Shown here piece by piece: positions 63,492 through 64,000 of a stretch of 64,000 bases of DNA. The translations under genes were made by a program, and so were the position numbers. The stretch's first letter is position 1; the number at the start of each line of letters is the position of its first letter. The notes under the pieces were generated by a model. The model did not search any database and was not told the origin of the DNA. It saw only the letters and a program-made list of their open reading frames with translations. Source of the stretch: Pseudonocardia oceani (GTDB taxonomy: Bacteria; Actinomycetota; Actinomycetes; Mycobacteriales; Pseudonocardiaceae); the NCBI RefSeq assembly GCF_019263585.2, contig NZ_JADQDF010000001.1:3968001-4032000 (forward strand), in the 5' to 3' direction.

Positions 63492-64000
63492 TTAACCGAC
63501 GCTCTGCAGTCCGAGGACGCGCAACAGGTCCAGGGCCTGCGCCTCCGGCGTCCCGGGAGCGGCGGAGTAGACGAGCAGGATCTGGTCGTCGGCGTGCACG
63601 AGCAGGGAGTTGCAGTCCAGCGACAGCGGGCCGAGCTCGCGGTGGCGGATCGTCTTGGTGTCGCCGTGGCGCTCGTCGAGCTCGCGCAGGTCCCACAGCC
63701 GCGCGAACGCCGGGCTGGCCGCGCGCAGGTCGGCGACCAGGCGGCGCAGGCCGGCGTCGTCGGGGTAGCGGGCGGCGGCGCGGCGCAGGTCGGAGACCAT
63801 GGCGCGGTCGAGGCGTTCGCGGTCGGGGTCCTCCTCCCAGCGCCACGGCCCCGTGAACGACTGCCGCGCGGCGTTGCGCTCGGCCGGGGGCAGGGCGGAG
63901 AAGTCGCCGAGCAGCGCGGCGGCCATCGGGTTCCACAGCAGTACGTCGAGCTTGGCGTCCATGAGGAACGCGGGGAGGTCGGTGAAGCGGTCCATGAGCC
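63492..64000 (-). CDS. XRE regulator, MmyB-like ligand domain (5' part beyond window)
   Basis: The frame is open to the window edge; about 168 residues are seen. The start visible is MDRFTDLPAFLMDAKLDVLL WNPMAAALLGDF, the beginning of the MmyB/MLTR ligand domain, and RHRELGPLSLDCNSLLVHAD then LLVYSAAPGTPEAQALDLLR is its end. The N-terminal HTH is expected just outside the window. It ends 9 bp before the ArsR start on the same strand. Confidence 0.85.
   Translation of the reverse strand, partial: LMDRFTDLPAFLMDAKLDVLLWNPMAAALLGDFSALPPAERNAARQSFTGPWRWEEDPDRERLDRAMVSDLRRAAARYPDDAGLRRLVADLRAASPAFARLWDLRELDERHGDTKTIRHRELGPLSLDCNSLLVHADDQILLVYSAAPGTPEAQALDLLRVLGLQSVG

Overview
The window is chromosomal DNA from a very GC-rich actinobacterium. 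Codon use is strongly G/C at third positions, GTG starts are frequent, genes are packed with 4-bp ATGA/GTGA stop-start overlaps, and the core block prfB-ftsE-ftsX-smpB-ssrA is in actinobacterial order. The cobalt-type nitrile hydratase cluster, the biuret-type hydrolase operon and the overall style fit Pseudonocardia or a close relative; this is an inference from gene content, not a database match.

Region by region. 1-8.3 kb: end of an acyl-CoA dehydrogenase, a PadR regulator, then the housekeeping block for release factor 2, the FtsEX divisome transporter, SmpB and tmRNA, followed by a SRPBCC protein and a TerD-AIM24 fusion. 8.4-15.6 kb: a putative enoyl reductase, then a minus-strand operon in which all five junctions between its six genes overlap by 4 bp: allophanate hydrolase amidase half, biuret hydrolase, a second cysteine hydrolase, an NCS2-type permease, an AtzH-like protein and the allophanate hydrolase C-terminal half. 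It has its own FadR/GntR regulator and looks like a nitrogen-scavenging pathway for biuret and perhaps triuret. Two long hairpin repeats lie inside coding sequences of this operon. 15.7-21.4 kb: MFS and VIT1-type transporters, an FeS-type photolyase, a MauE/DsbA-like pair and a ruined S9 peptidase.

21.5-28.75 kb: a 7.26-kb island inserted in a tRNA-Ala(GGC) gene. A 40-bp direct repeat of the tRNA 3' end marks both borders, and a decayed tyrosine integrase lies next to the tRNA. The cargo is an ABC exporter, a 940-residue LuxR/LAL regulator and an anti-sigma/STAS partner-switching set. 28.8-44.7 kb: secreted TAP-like peptidase, a NarL-type two-component system, an MTHFR-like protein, LuxR and LysR regulators, then a probable stress/carbohydrate block (debranching enzyme, glycosyltransferase, two zinc alcohol dehydrogenases, PfpI protein, membrane proteins). 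45-48 kb: a gene graveyard with repeated one-base frameshifts. 48.3-56.8 kb: secreted and regulatory genes, an SDR, and a two-component pair facing each other tail to tail.

56.8-64 kb: a nitrile-degradation locus: amidase, nitrile hydratase beta, alpha and activator in one overlapping operon. Upstream on the same strand are an ArsR repressor and an unusual SRPBCC-AmiC-like fusion sensor. A 9-bp inverted repeat overlaps the predicted promoter of the operon.

Most promising for follow-up: the split allophanate hydrolase operon with in-frame palindromic repeats, the tRNA-Ala island, and the fusion sensor of the nitrile hydratase locus.
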